Source: Batillaria attramentaria (lineage: Eukaryota; Mollusca; Gastropoda; Batillariidae). From it: 64,000 nt of DNA. The position numbers and the translations under genes were made by a program. Below the pieces are notes generated by a model. The model searched no databases, was not told the DNA's origin, and saw only the letters and a list, made by a program, of their open reading frames with translations. The stretch is taken from contig JACVVK020000001.1 in the NCBI GenBank assembly GCA_018292915.2, positions 1,627,001 to 1,691,000 of the forward strand, written 5' to 3'. Positions 41,193-53,300 of the stretch are shown here, piece after piece; within the stretch, counting starts at the first letter, position 1; each line of letters opens with the position of its first letter.

Positions 41193-41235
41193 AGAGAGAG
41201 AGAGAGAGAGATGTCAGTTCCGTGAACTAAACATT

Positions 41236-41620
41236 TGACGTCAGCCTCAGGCAGGTCGTCATACAGAGAGAGAGAGATGACGTCAATTCCGTGAAGTAAA
41301 CTTTTGACGTCAGCCTCTAGCATTGAGATCGTCTGAGGATGCTTGTTCATGTCTTGTGATTTCCCTGTTGGCTTTGTGACTTCTCCGACTGAATTATTTT
41401 TCACATGAAATCTGGAAGATCTAGAGGGCTGATGAAATGTCGGAAGCAGTGACGATACTTGCAGATTTTGTCTGTGAACCAAACATTTGACGTCAGCCTC
41501 ACGCTGCTCGTCTGACAGATGATACTTCTACATATCTTGTGATTTCTTTGTTGCTTTTGTGACTTCTGTGACTGAATTAATTTTTACATAAAATCTGGAA
41601 GATCTAGAGAGCTGATGAAA
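41236..41620. repeat. Diverged tandem repeat with four TGACGTCA palindromes
   Basis: Blocks of TTTGACGTCAGCCTC followed by CTTGTGATTTC and AAATCTGGAAGATCTAGAG recur two to three times. The perfect CRE/ATF palindrome TGACGTCA is at 41236-41243, 41278-41285, 41305-41312 and 41488-41495. The blocks look like partial duplications of one unit. Confidence 0.75.
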
Positions 41621-44600
41621 CGTGGACTTAAATGCCTTGGATTGTACTTACGAAATTGCAAAATTGGAACTTTTTTGACCGGCGCTTCTCGCAGAAACGT
41701 GAAAAATGTGTTTATCTAAAAGCTCTGCTATTCTTAATACTAAAGCTATAATAGTGCAGTAGTTCATGTCATATGTGCAGTTGGCACAAGTGACAAAAAT
41801 ACCGGAATGATGAGTAATTTGAAGGAGTCTTTTCATAGATATTTGGCCTTATGCAAACCACCCCTACCTCGGAAATATTTTTCTTACACAAAACCTGTCA
41901 GAGCTACAGAGCTGTGCTACGAAAACAGGCAGTATAATTGGATGATCTTCCCAATTTCAGAAAATGAAGCCATTTGAACATTTTTTTGCGAAAAAAATCG
42001 TAACATGACCGATTTTTTCAAATCGGCGATAACTCTTCTGAAAATGCAGTAGGCTAAAAATCGTGAAAGGTAGCTCTGGAGAAGGTGAATTCCCATTTTA
42101 TCTCAAAGTAAAAAGGCCTCCAACGAGGTGGTTTAGGAGATAGCCATCATTACATCCGTTCACACACACACACAGACACACACACGTCTCACAACTCCCG
42201 CCAAAAAGAACGCAGCAGCGTAGTGTGCACGTAAGGTGTCTATGACGCAGATTTCGTTACGTCACTGTGTGCGTGAAAGTAAGTATTGTGTGGAGAAACG
42301 TCACAGTCTTGTTTTGTATCACTGAAACTTGCTGCTGCGCGTAGCAAAATCTGCCCCGTCTCATAAAGTTGTTTCTCTATAGAGAAACAACTTAACAAAC
42401 AAAAAACATGGCTGATTGTTGCTTAGTTGATATTACAAACAGTCTCTGTCCATTTAGGAGGCAGTATATTTGCAGCAGAGTAACCATAATCAGTGTCTTG
42501 ACAACATCCATCATTGCTGAATCGCAATTTGTATCTGCACACCTTTCAAGCTGAAAAACTTGGTCTCTCAAAATCCACAACATTGCAATCGGATGAGTTT
42601 TCATCTTTTTTTTATTTATAACAAAAATTCAACCACGGAACATTTAACACTCCTGTGAAAGAACGGTAAAAGCAAATGGTGCAGTTTACAAAGAAAGCGA
42701 GCACTGTAAAAATGTTTTGAATGTGACAAATCTATTTACAAGTGTGGAGCGTGTGTTAATTACTTGTTAAACATGAAGATGGATGGTGCCGAAGATCTGC
42801 ACATGGCAAAGACCCATAGACATGGACAGATCATTTACTGGCAGGAATGAGAGTGACCACTGTATTACAATATTTTCTTTTTAAGAGGAAAGATTACTAA
42901 GACCAATTACACTGCAGTAATTTTTTTTTTTTTTTTACATGTATCATGCAGTGATGATTTAATCGAAACAAGTGAATTGCTCAAAGAATGGCCCTAATAT
43001 CAGACAGCTGCACCTTTTGTAAGTTGCATCACAGGAAACCCATCCACCAGTGGGCCTCGGAAAGATGACCGGTGCTTGTTCACTTCTCTCAACTGTACAC
43101 ATGATAAAGTGAAAATGTAATGGTCTATCAAGAAAATGAAAATCCAAAGGACAGGAACTTTTCAGAAGGCACTGCACACTTCTTGTCAAACTCAAGAGCA
43201 CCGAGTCTACTCGCTCATGCACCAAGAACACACTCAAACATAACACCCTGCAACTAAAGCAAGGGAGCGAAATGGCATAGTAACTGAATCACAACTTAGA
43301 AGTTCTTGTGGTTAAACACTCCACAGTTTAATCCTCCAATAAGAATATAATAAAAGATAATAATATTTACATCAGTTTCTGCTTAGACACAGAACAAGAA
43401 GAAGCGAAACCTAGGCAAGAGTAAAGCCAACAATACCACGCTCACTCCCCTCCCCCCTTCCAAAAACCCAAAGAAAAAGTGGGCCAAAGTAAACACCACC
43501 CATATCACACATTTCCCCTTAACCCCTTATCACCCCTCACTCTCCCTTTCCAAAGAAAGGGGTATGCAAAATGGGTGTCACCACAGCAAAACCCTAGACC
43601 TCACCCAAAACATTCTAGAATGTAAACAAACAAAAACAAAAATTCAAGTCCACATTTGACCTTGGAAATGTTTCACATGAAAAATATCAATACATGTGTA
43701 TTATATTTCACCGTCTATATATGCACCATGGGTGGAAAGCAAAACTCAGGGGGGGGGGGGGGGGGGGGGCCGTTTCAAGCACTGAGCATAAACTTGGAAT
43801 GTGCAGGGGTGCAAACGTCCACAACATTTAATGACAAGAGGCACATTACTTGTGTATCAGGGAAGCTGCATGTGCATGCACATGCTCTACATCTATTGTA
43901 TTTATTGTGTCTGCAATTTTCTCCTCCTCCATGTGCACCTGAGACAGCCCATTGCACATGCTATCTATTTCACTTGGTCTCAATGTCATTTAACTGTATT
44001 CAGTGTACCGGTATGTGACACTGATCACAGCTGTGCAAGCAGACAGAACAAGTATTCAACTTCAAGAAACCACAAGCAATTGTGTTCAACAATATGCACA
44101 CACCTATGAAAATGAACCTGTCCGGTAATAGCACAAAACGTTATTCCTTATTACTAGTAACAAGGAAGTTGCATCAAAGCAGAATTTTTAAGTGACGTAT
44201 ATAAATTATTGGTCCATTTGCAGATGTCTGGAAACTCATTGAGTGTAGCACAGCCCATTTGTAGATGTCTGGAATACTCCCTGGTTGTTGCACAACCTTA
44301 CGTCATCCTTACGCCAAAACAAGGCTACAGCTGAAGGCTGAAACTGCAAAGATAGCAACCACTTGGTTCATGGGTAAGAGTCAACCTCCAACCCAGAGGA
44401 GCCATCACTTTACAGTTCCTTCAGGTCCAGTGCAGCACTAAGTACATAAAGTAGACCAACGGACTGGAACATCGCAGATCAGCTGCCCCTAACCCCCCCC
44501 CCCCCCCCCAAATTGGTAAACCAAGACAGCCTACTCCTGTTCACCCCTTACCCCTCTCCTCTCTCCTGTACAGCCCTTTCAGCAAATAATAGTAATGTTC

Positions 44601-45209
44601 AGAACAAGAACCCTGGTGTATCTACCCTGTAGGTGGGTTGATCAATACACACATATAAAAAAAACAAAAACAAAAAACGCTCCAAACACACACACAAAAC
44701 AGTACAAAACTCGGAAGTGACCTGGAGTTACTTCATAGCACTGAACTCACTATAACGCACTGACCCAAGTCAGTGGTGATTCGTAGAAGATCCATTCATG
44801 ACAACAGTGTGTTTCTAAGGCATGCATTTTGATCCTTTTTTTTTTCTTTTTTTCTTTTTTCAAATTTGTATATAAAAATTCCCCATCCCCACGCAAACAG
44901 AAATACAGTTTAGATTTTTTTTCTCTCTGATGAATTCTAATACAACTTCTATTACTTTCTGTCATGTGCTAGCTTTCCTTATGAACTGTGTACATTCTAT
45001 CATTCATTCTCATACTGAAGTAATTAGGACTTGTTGCAATTTCTGTGGGGGGGTTTCCCTTTACATTCTTATGTAGTTCTTTTAGATTAGCAAGGACAGG
45101 TTTGAAAGTTTGATCTATAAGCACATACAACCTCTTCCTTGGAAAAGAAAGTTGGTCAGTCAATCAGTCACACACACACACACACACATATACCCCCCCC
45201 CCCAAAAAA

Positions 45210-45240
<31 letters not shown>

Positions 45241-45272
45241 CACACACATTTACTAACGACAAAAATAAATGG

Positions 45273-48200
45273 TTAGAAAGTCTCATCATCATCTTCATAG
45301 TCTTTGTAGTCCTTGTCATCTTTCTGATTTGCAGCAATGTTGCTGTTGATACCCTGCCCATCGGCCTTCTTGACTCCCACTTGCTGACCATTAGCCGTGT
45401 CCTTTACCACATGCTTGCCCCGCCCAGTGAATGAGTCCAGCATTCCTTGGCCCTCCTGATCATTCTGGTCTTCCCTCTCTCCTGCAGGCATTCTCTCTTT
45501 CTCAAACTTCAGCTCATGGGCTCTGTCTGGTTGCTTGTTTCTTGGAAGTTGCTGCTTTGCATCATCTCCACCAGGCCAGTTTTTGTCAGCAGGTATTGTG
45601 TGTGTTTCTGTATTTTCTTCTTTGCGTGCGTCTGCAGTGGGTACTGGCCCAGAATCAAGGACTTTGTAACCTGGGACTGCCTCCTGTGCCTTGTTGTCTT
45701 TCATGAATGACGATGGCCTCTTCTCCGGTCCTGCAGGTCCTATGCCTCTGTTCTGGGCAGCAGCTAGACGCAAATCAGGCCTCTGTGTATTCACTTGGTC
45801 CGATCCACCAGCGGCCTGCAAAGCAGCCTGCCTGTCTTTGAAGCTCTGCAGAAACTGTGAACCAAGTCGCTCTGGATTACTAAGTGCTGACTTCATAGGA
45901 TCGACTGGAAGCCGTTGCTGACCTTGGGGAAGGTTAAGGCCTGCGTTCCACTGAGAATCCATCCTTTGTGGCAGGTTTTGGGCAGGCAGGTCACCGACAG
46001 ACAGCTTACTGGGCCCACTGGGCATGTTTGGGTAGGCGGGGTTGCGAAGGAAGGTCTGAGATAACTTGCCTCCTTGTTGTCCACCCAACCCTCCACCATT
46101 GGCTCCAAAATTTGACTGACCAACATTACTGTTACTGCCAAATGCTCCTGCTTGGTTGAGATTACTGTTGATGCTGCCAGATGGGTTCTGGTTTCTGCCG
46201 ATGCTACCAGGTGGATTCTGGTAGCTGTTTATTCTGCCAGAAGGATCAAAACTACTGTTGATTCTGCCTGCTGGACTATTATAGCTGTAAATCCTTCCAG
46301 CCTGACCCATCATAGCCTGGTTATTCAGAGTATCTGCTGCTCTGGGGCCCTGAGGGACCACGGATCCTATGCCACCAGCAGGAGGCTGGAAATCAGCAGA
46401 CTGTTTTGCTTCTTGGGGTCTGGGGAAGTTCCTCTGCTGGTTTGCACCTGGGATCTCTTGAGGAGTGACGATTCTGCTGGAGATGGGATGCACTCTGACC
46501 TCACCCTTCACGTTACCAAACTGGAGCCCACCCTGGCCTCCAGCCTGCAGTAACTGCTGCCCTGTGGTGCCATCCTTCTGCAGTGATTTCACACCTTCGT
46601 CCAGTGCATATCGAGAGCCCCACGTTTTCCTGGTGAGCTGAGCCTTGGCCCTGTCCAGAATGCTCTCCATCTCGTGCTTTCGGCTCTCAACGTTTGTCTC
46701 CATCCATTCTTCCACTGTCTTGCTGTCGTAGATCTTGGTCAGATGTTCACGTATGGGACCAGCCAGCAGATTGGATTCGTTCAGCAGCTGCAGAAAAAGA
46801 GTTTTGTGTAAAACATACGTTCAAGTATATAAAATCTGGTACCACCACTCAGGGAGCCACATACTTACATCATTGTGGTTACACAAATTGTTTTTGTTTT
46901 TCTCTTTTATTTCTTTCTTCTTCTTTTTTTTTTTTTTTGGCAGTAAACTGCAAGAAAAGGTAAAACTCTCTAAAGTCTAAGACAGTCTTCATCTCCCTGA
47001 AAAGATAAATCAGAACGGAAGAAAAGGGAAAGAAGTTAACTCATCCCAGTCTGTGGTTTCTGATGTCACAAATAGGTCAGGCAGAGTAAGAATACTTGGA
47101 AGCATGATGGGCAGGACACTAAAATAAACCTTATGACACAAATGATTTTTATGGTTTTGAAAAATTGGGGTTTACCTTTGACACTTTACTAATCAGAACC
47201 ATCATTTGCCCTGGGCTGACAAAATTGTGGTGAATATTGTAGTCCGCCAGCCAGCCTGTGAGTCGGCCCTGCACTCCTTCTTCCTTGGTGAACTTGACCA
47301 CAATCCCATGCAGCTGCTGAACTGCGTAGTATACGTCACTGCCTGGGAAGCTGCAATTCCGTGACACGTTCACCTTGCTGTTTGGTGACAAGTCAAAGCT
47401 ACCTGAGCAGTTCAGGAGACTGCTGGCTTGCTTGTGTACTCGCTTGTCAAACCCGCCATTGTGCACTGCCTGCAGGCACACAGCCAAGGAAGGAAGCCCC
47501 ACAGGAAGAAGCTCACAGAGTACAGCAAAGTGGTCGAACCGCTGCCACCCCGTCAAAGCAAGTCCTCGGAAATTGACCACATGTCTTTTCCTGCCCAAGT
47601 CTCTCATGATGGAGACAAACTGAAGGTTGTTCTTCAGGTGGTAGGTGGCGTTGGTGATGTACTGCGAAGGTCCAGTGGCTCCCTTGAAAGCTGAGGCAAC
47701 CCATACCCCAGGAAAAAGGCGCCCATATTTCAGCCATACTTCCACTGACACGCGTGGTAGGATATCTTGAGTGTAGCACCACACCATGGGCTCCACTAAC
47801 TTGTTGATTTTTGATGCCTGTAACATGGGAACAATCCAATCTGACATGCAATATTCACACAGAATGTATTTCTGAAAAATAAAACAAAATGCACTTCTCA
47901 CCAGCGTCCACAACCAAATGTGTGTGCTATTACAGTAGGAGCACTTGTACAGCATCTTCTGATCATAACACTTCCTTATCTGTTATACGTGTATGAAGAG
48001 TGCAAGCAGGGTGCAAATGACGCCAAACTAAGAGCACCTTGCTCCCACACCAGATATACACTCTACAGCATGCCCACCTCACCTGAATGTCTTGTTCTGT
48101 TGTTTCTCTGATCCAATCATCCCAGATGAGTGGCTGAACTTTGAAATTGGCCTGGACGTATGAAGCCACCTTGGCCACGTGGGAAAGGAATAGCCATCTA

Positions 48201-49505
48201 GGCTGAATATTTTGCTTGGCAATCACAGACTGACTCTGACCCTGCCCTAGGCCGTACACTTCATCACATCCAATGTGGATTCTTGTGGCATCTGGATGGG
48301 CTCTGAGAACCTGTAAAGTCGATCAATTTTAATTGTCAGAATAGAACACATTGTCAATGCATTGAATAAAGGAACAGAAAAAGCAAGACTTAAAACATGA
48401 TTTATAAAGAAGAAACTCTTACATTTTCAGCTTACAGTTAAAAGCTCACTTCACCTTACAAACAAACAACAACAAAAATTACTGCAAAGCATAACCAACC
48501 AGACATGAAAATAACAGCAACAACACTGTGCAAAAAATAGCCAAAAATGCACACAGACTTACCCAACTAGAACATGCACAGAGTCTAAAAACACACTGAC
48601 CTATCAAAGCAAAAGTCATATTTGATAATTACACCTAAACTTACCTGCGCAATCATGCTGTTGATGAGCTTATAGGAACCCTCATTGACAGGACTGATAA
48701 CCTGAGGTGTGAAGTCATTTTCCCGCAGATACCTGAACTGCCCATGCTTCAGAACAAACTCCATGTGGCCAAAGGTTTGCACAAGAGGAATAATCTCCAA
48801 GCCACTGCGTTTGGCAGCTGTCTGGATGCGCTGCAGGTCTGATGTAGAGTAGGCATTCTCAGCAGCGAGGATTGAGAGATTTCCTGAGTATGGGAACATA
48901 TCTTCATATTCCATCAGTAGCCCTGTAGCCCCAAGGGATCTGAGAACAGGGAACAGCTTCTCCAGATAGCTGACAAGTGGCGGAGCCCCCTTAAAGTCCA
49001 GATGCACCAGGCGAGCCATGTTCCTAAAGTAGTCGCCGTCCTCAGGATCAGCAGGCTGTTGGAGCAAAGGGTAAGAACTTTGATCTCGACCAAGTGTCTG
49101 TCGCAAAGCTTCTTTCTCTCTTTCAGCCTCTTCTCGTGCTGCAAGATCTTCACCTCTTCCATCCTCCTCAACTTTCTGCTTCCTCCAGTTTTCTATCTCA
49201 TCCTTCACCTCTTGCTCTCGGTTCAGTGCACTTGGCGGCTCCTGCACCACCACACCTTGTGGTTGATGTTGTTGTACTTGTAGCTGCTGGCGAAATTTGT
49301 CCACTTTTTGCTGCTGCTGCCATGTTTCTGGTAGTTTCCCTCGACCCAAGTAGCGGCTTGAATAGGTCACCCTTGCAGAGGGTGGGAAGACTGAATTCCA
49401 CGCATAGAACAATGCCACGAACAATAACGTTCCAATCACCAGATATGTCAAGAAACCTGTCCTTCCTCGCAAGGCCATTCTGAATTTCACTGGTTTGCGT
49501 CTCAT
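45273..49505 (-). CDS. HEXD: Hexosaminidase D-like GH20 enzyme, membrane-anchored
   Basis: Beta-N-acetylhexosaminidase of glycoside hydrolase family 20. Exons in transcript order: 48645-49505, 48083-48310, 47176-47817, 45273-46787, all GT-AG and phase 0, giving about 1081 residues against 486 for human HEXD. Residues 18-36 (FLTYLVIGTLLFVALFYAW) are a hydrophobic segment after a basic N terminus, so a type II signal anchor is expected. A Gln/charged stem follows to about 160. The GH20 domain then matches HEXD closely: RLVHLDFKGAPP, EYEDMFPYSG, PLVQTFGHMEFVLKHGQF, catalytic Asp-Glu in IHIGCDEVYG (303-304), WASAFKGATGPSQ and ILTGWQR-like LALTGWQRFDHFAVLCELLP. After a conserved VEEWMETNV helix (about 600) comes a tail of some 440 residues rich in Gly, Asn, Gln, Ser and Pro, with decapeptide repeats and an acidic end. 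An acceptor-like CTTCTGTTTGCACAG just before the ATG suggests an upstream 5' UTR exon. Confidence 0.92.
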
Positions 49506-49850
49506 CAATGTCTGTGCAAACAGAAGTACAGAATACTATTAATATTATATTTGATGCTGTGCCGGAATGTGGTCCTTAAAAGTGGGTCACTTAAGACTAA
49601 AAAAAAACCAACCAATATTCCACTTTCTGAGTTTTAACTTTTGAAATATAGTGCTCAAGGTATACAGTTAGGGTTTTAAAAAGATAACTAATTAAAAGAT
49701 TTCCAAGAAATTAACATTTGAAGCCGGCAATAATAGACTACTGTCGGACATTAGGCCAGACACAGTGAACACAGCTACAGCATTATAATTTCATGGTGAG
49801 AAATGCACGAAAACCATTATTACGAAGGACTTAATTAAGAACTCACTGAA
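49506..49850. other. HEXD upstream intron sequence
   Basis: If the acceptor next to the HEXD start codon is used, this is intron between a 5' UTR exon and the first coding exon. AT-rich, with no recognised element until the L1/Tx1-like fragment begins. Confidence 0.4.
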
Positions 49851-50003
49851 AAATGTATAGCGGGGTGGCTGTGCTATTCAACAACAATTTCCATTATAAA
49901 ATTTAAATAAATAAGACTGTGAGAGGTGGTGCTGGTAGTTTTATTGTACTGGATATTGAGATGATGGGGAGAAGATTGTCAGTAGTTAATGTCTATGGCC
50001 CAA

Positions 50004-50326
50004 CAGGGATGGCACTGGAGCTTGAAACCTATAGGACAAATGTCCTGGAAGGTGGCAGATGAATAGGACATTTGTCCTGAACTGAAATGAAACAATAGGA
50101 CATTCTGGCGCGCAACAATAAAGCATTGTAAAACAAAAACCACAGAAACACAAGCTCCCTGAGTAGTGCAAGGCGGCAACCCTCACTCGGAAAAATGTCA
50201 CTAGTTTGTCTGCGATCAACAGAAACACAATCGGACACATGACCTCCTGCTGGACATCTTTTTCATCGGACATTTGGCCAAGTCTATCGGTCATAGTCCT
50301 GTGTCTGGGCACCAGTGACATCCCTG
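50004..50326. mobile_element. 323-bp TIR element inserted in the L1/Tx1-like LINE
   Basis: The terminal inverted repeats are CAGGGATGGCACTGG and the complement of CAGGGATGTCACTGG. The 6-bp duplication GCCCAA flanks it at 49998-50003 and 50327-50332. Removing one GCCCAA with the insert brings the LINE endonuclease frame back into register across the site, which supports the boundaries independently. It has no coding capacity and CAGGG ends like the element at 14436-14829. Confidence 0.88.
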
Positions 50327-50382
50327 GCCCAAGTAGTAGTGACTCCCCCCAGTTCTTTGATAGTATTTTAATAGAGTTAATA

Positions 50383-53300
50383 ATAATAATAATATTTATA
50401 GGGCGCCTATCCCCGTGGAACGAGCTCTAGGCGCCGTACAATTTAAAACCTAAAAAACAAAACTTTACTTACTTAGGCCCTTGGCTCCACGTGGAGCATA
50501 GGCCATCGACAACCCTTCGCCATCGCACTCTGTTCTGGGCTAGTCTTGCCACTCCAGTCCAGTTGGTACCCTGCTTACATAGCTCTGCCTCAGTGTCCCG
50601 CCTCCAGCTGTTGCGAGGCCGGCCTCTCTTCCTTTTCCCCTGCGGGTTCCATGTCAGGGCTTGGCGTGTGGTGCTGGATGCTGGCTTCCTGAGGGTGTGT
50701 CCAATCCAGCCCCACTTCCTCCGCAGGATCTGCTTGGCCACTGGTTCCTGCCCCGCTCGCTCCCACAGCTCTTCATTCCGGATCTTCTCTGGCCATCGGA
50801 TGTTGAAGATGCGCCTCAGACAGGTGTTGAGAAATGTCTGGATCTTCTGCTGCATCGTCTTCGTTGTCCTCCATGTTTCGCATCCGTAGAGCAGAACTGA
50901 CTTCACGTTGGAGTTGAAGATGCAAAGTTTGGTTCTTATGCTGAAAACTTTGGATGCCCAGACGTTCTTCAGCATGACCATTGCTGCCCTTGCCTTGCCG
51001 ATTCTGGCTGTGACGTCTTGGTCTGTGCCTCCCTGTCCATCAACCACACTCCCCAGGTAGACAAAAGACTCCACCTCCCTGATGGGCTCTCCACCGACTG
51101 TGACTGGTGTGTTGGCAGTGGTGTTGATCTTCATCAGCTCGGTTTTCTTCCTGTTGATCCTGAGCCCTGTTCCGGCTGATGTGGCTTCCAGGCACGTAGT
51201 CTTGTCCTGCATCTGGCTGTGGCTGTGAGACAGGAGCGCCAGGTCGTCCGCGAAGTCGAGGTCATCCAGCTGCGTCCAGAGTGTCCACTGTATCCCGTTT
51301 TTCCTGCCTGCTGTAGTGGTCTTCATGATCCAGTCGATGACCAGGAGGAAGAGAAACGGGGACAACAGGCATCCCTGGCGGACTCCGGTCTTCACCTCGA
51401 AGCTTTCTGACAACTGGCCGGCATGGGCAATCCTGCAGCTCATGTCTTGGTAGGTGCACTGGATCAGGGAGATGATCTTCCCGGGAACTCCATAGTGCCT
51501 TAGCAGCTTCCACAGCGCCTCTCTGTCTACACTGTCGAAGGCCTTCTCATAGTCTATGAAGTTGATGTAGAGGGGGGAGTTCCACTCCAGTGACTGCTCC
51601 ACAATGATGCGTAGGCTGGCAATCTGGTCAGCGCAGGACCTGTTCCTGCGAAAGCCTGCCTGCTGGTCTCGGAGCATGGGGTCGACTGCCTCTCTCATCC
51701 TCTCCAGTAGAATTCTGTTGAGAACCTTGCCTGGCACTGACAGGAGCATGATCCCTCGGTAGTTGCTGCAGTCCCTGAGGTCCCCTTTCTTTGGCAGCTT
51801 GATGACGATCCCTTCTTTCCACTGGGCTGGCACCTCTTCCTTCTCCCAGATCTTGCTGAACAGGCTGTGCAGCATGTTGACGGCTGTCTCTGTGTCTGCT
51901 TTAATGGCTTCTGCTGGTATCTCGTCCGGCCCTGCAGCTTTCCCATTTTTCAGTGTCATGATGGCTTTCCTGATCTCCGCCTTAGAGGGCTTGTCGCAGT
52001 TGATGGGTAGTTCTGTCTCAGCTGGTGGGATGTCTGGTGGTGTTTCAGGGATGGGGCGATTTAACAGCTCCCTGAAGTGTTCTGCCCATCGCTTCAGCTG
52101 TTCCTCAGTTGTTGTCAGTGGGTGCCCGTTCTTGTCCTTCACTGGTTTGTCTGTCTGCTGAAATTTGCCCGCGAGCTTCTTGGTCACCTGGTACAGGTCT
52201 TTTAGATTCCCTTGTCGGGCTGCTTCCTCTGCTTGACTGGCCAGGTTGTCGATGTAGTCCCTCTTGTCCTTCCTGGTGCTCCTCTTCACTTCTCTGTCAG
52301 CTGCTGTGTATTCCTCTTGTGCCTTTGCCTTAGCTCTTCTTGTTCGGCTCGTGTTCAGTGCAGTTTTCTTCTCTTTCCTAACTTCCAGCTTCTGGATGGT
52401 ATCAGCAGAGATCCATTCCTTATGTTGGGTCTTTCTCTTGCCAAGGACCTCTTCGCATGTGTCGTGCCAGAGTTTCTTGCTGTGTTCCCACTGTGTCTCG
52501 ATGTCCATTTCACTGTCTTCTATCAGGTCTTGCAGTGGCTGGAACCTGTTGGAAAGGCTGATCCGGAATGCTGCTTGTGTGTCTGTGTTCCTGAGAAGTC
52601 CAACGTTGTACCTGGTCCGTGTGCTGTTGGCGTTGGTGTGCCTCTTGAGCCGAAGTCTCAATGTTGTTGCAAGAAGGTGGTGGTCTGATGATACATCGGC
52701 ACCCCTCATCACGCGCACATCCCGCCACGATCTCCTGAACTTCCGGCTGATGCAGATGTGATCAATCTGGTTCTCCGTGACATGGTCCGGCGATCTCCAT
52801 GTGGCCTTGTGGATGCGCTTGTGTGGGAAGATGCTGCCTCCTATCACTAGCTGGTTCAGGGCACAAAAGTCTGCAAAGCGCTCGCCATTTTCGTTCATCT
52901 GTCCCAGTCCGTGTGTTCCCATGGTGTCCTCATAGCCTGTGTTGTCTGATCCAATCTTGGCATTGAAGTCTCCCATCAGTATGGTCATGTCTTTGGCTCC
53001 TCCTCTATCTATCACTGTCTGCAGTTGTTGGTAGAAGTCATCTTTTTTCTCCTCTTCCGCATCATTGGTGGGAGCGTAGCACTGGATGATGTTCAGCTTG
53101 ATGTCTTTTTTCTTGGTGATGAATTTGGCTGTGATGATGCGGGAGTTGACAGGTTCCCAGCCGATGAGTGCCCGCTGTGCCTCCGGTGCCAGCATCAGGG
53201 CCACGCCCTCAGTGTGGGGGGCTCCATCCTCTGTGTGTCCAGAGTACAGCAATTGCTCTCCCGATGAAAATCTCAGCTGTCCTGTCTGTAGCCACCTTGT

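Larger units (their letters stand above)
40361..45272. other. Tail-to-tail spacer between TCERG1 and HEXD
   Basis: Contains the 3' UTRs of both genes and no supported coding exon. It holds a family A SINE (41024-41192), a diverged partial repeat array rich in TGACGTCA (41236-41620), and simple tracts: (GA)n, G17 near 43751-43770, C14 near 44492-44508, poly-A/poly-C and (CA)n near 45169-45248. For HEXD, minus-strand AATAAA candidates (TTTATT as written) are at 43901-43906 and 42611-42616. Confidence 0.5.

Noticed and set aside
52212..52761. Plus-strand open frames opposite the RTE ORF
   Set aside because: Antisense shadows of the reverse transcriptase gene, with no domains.
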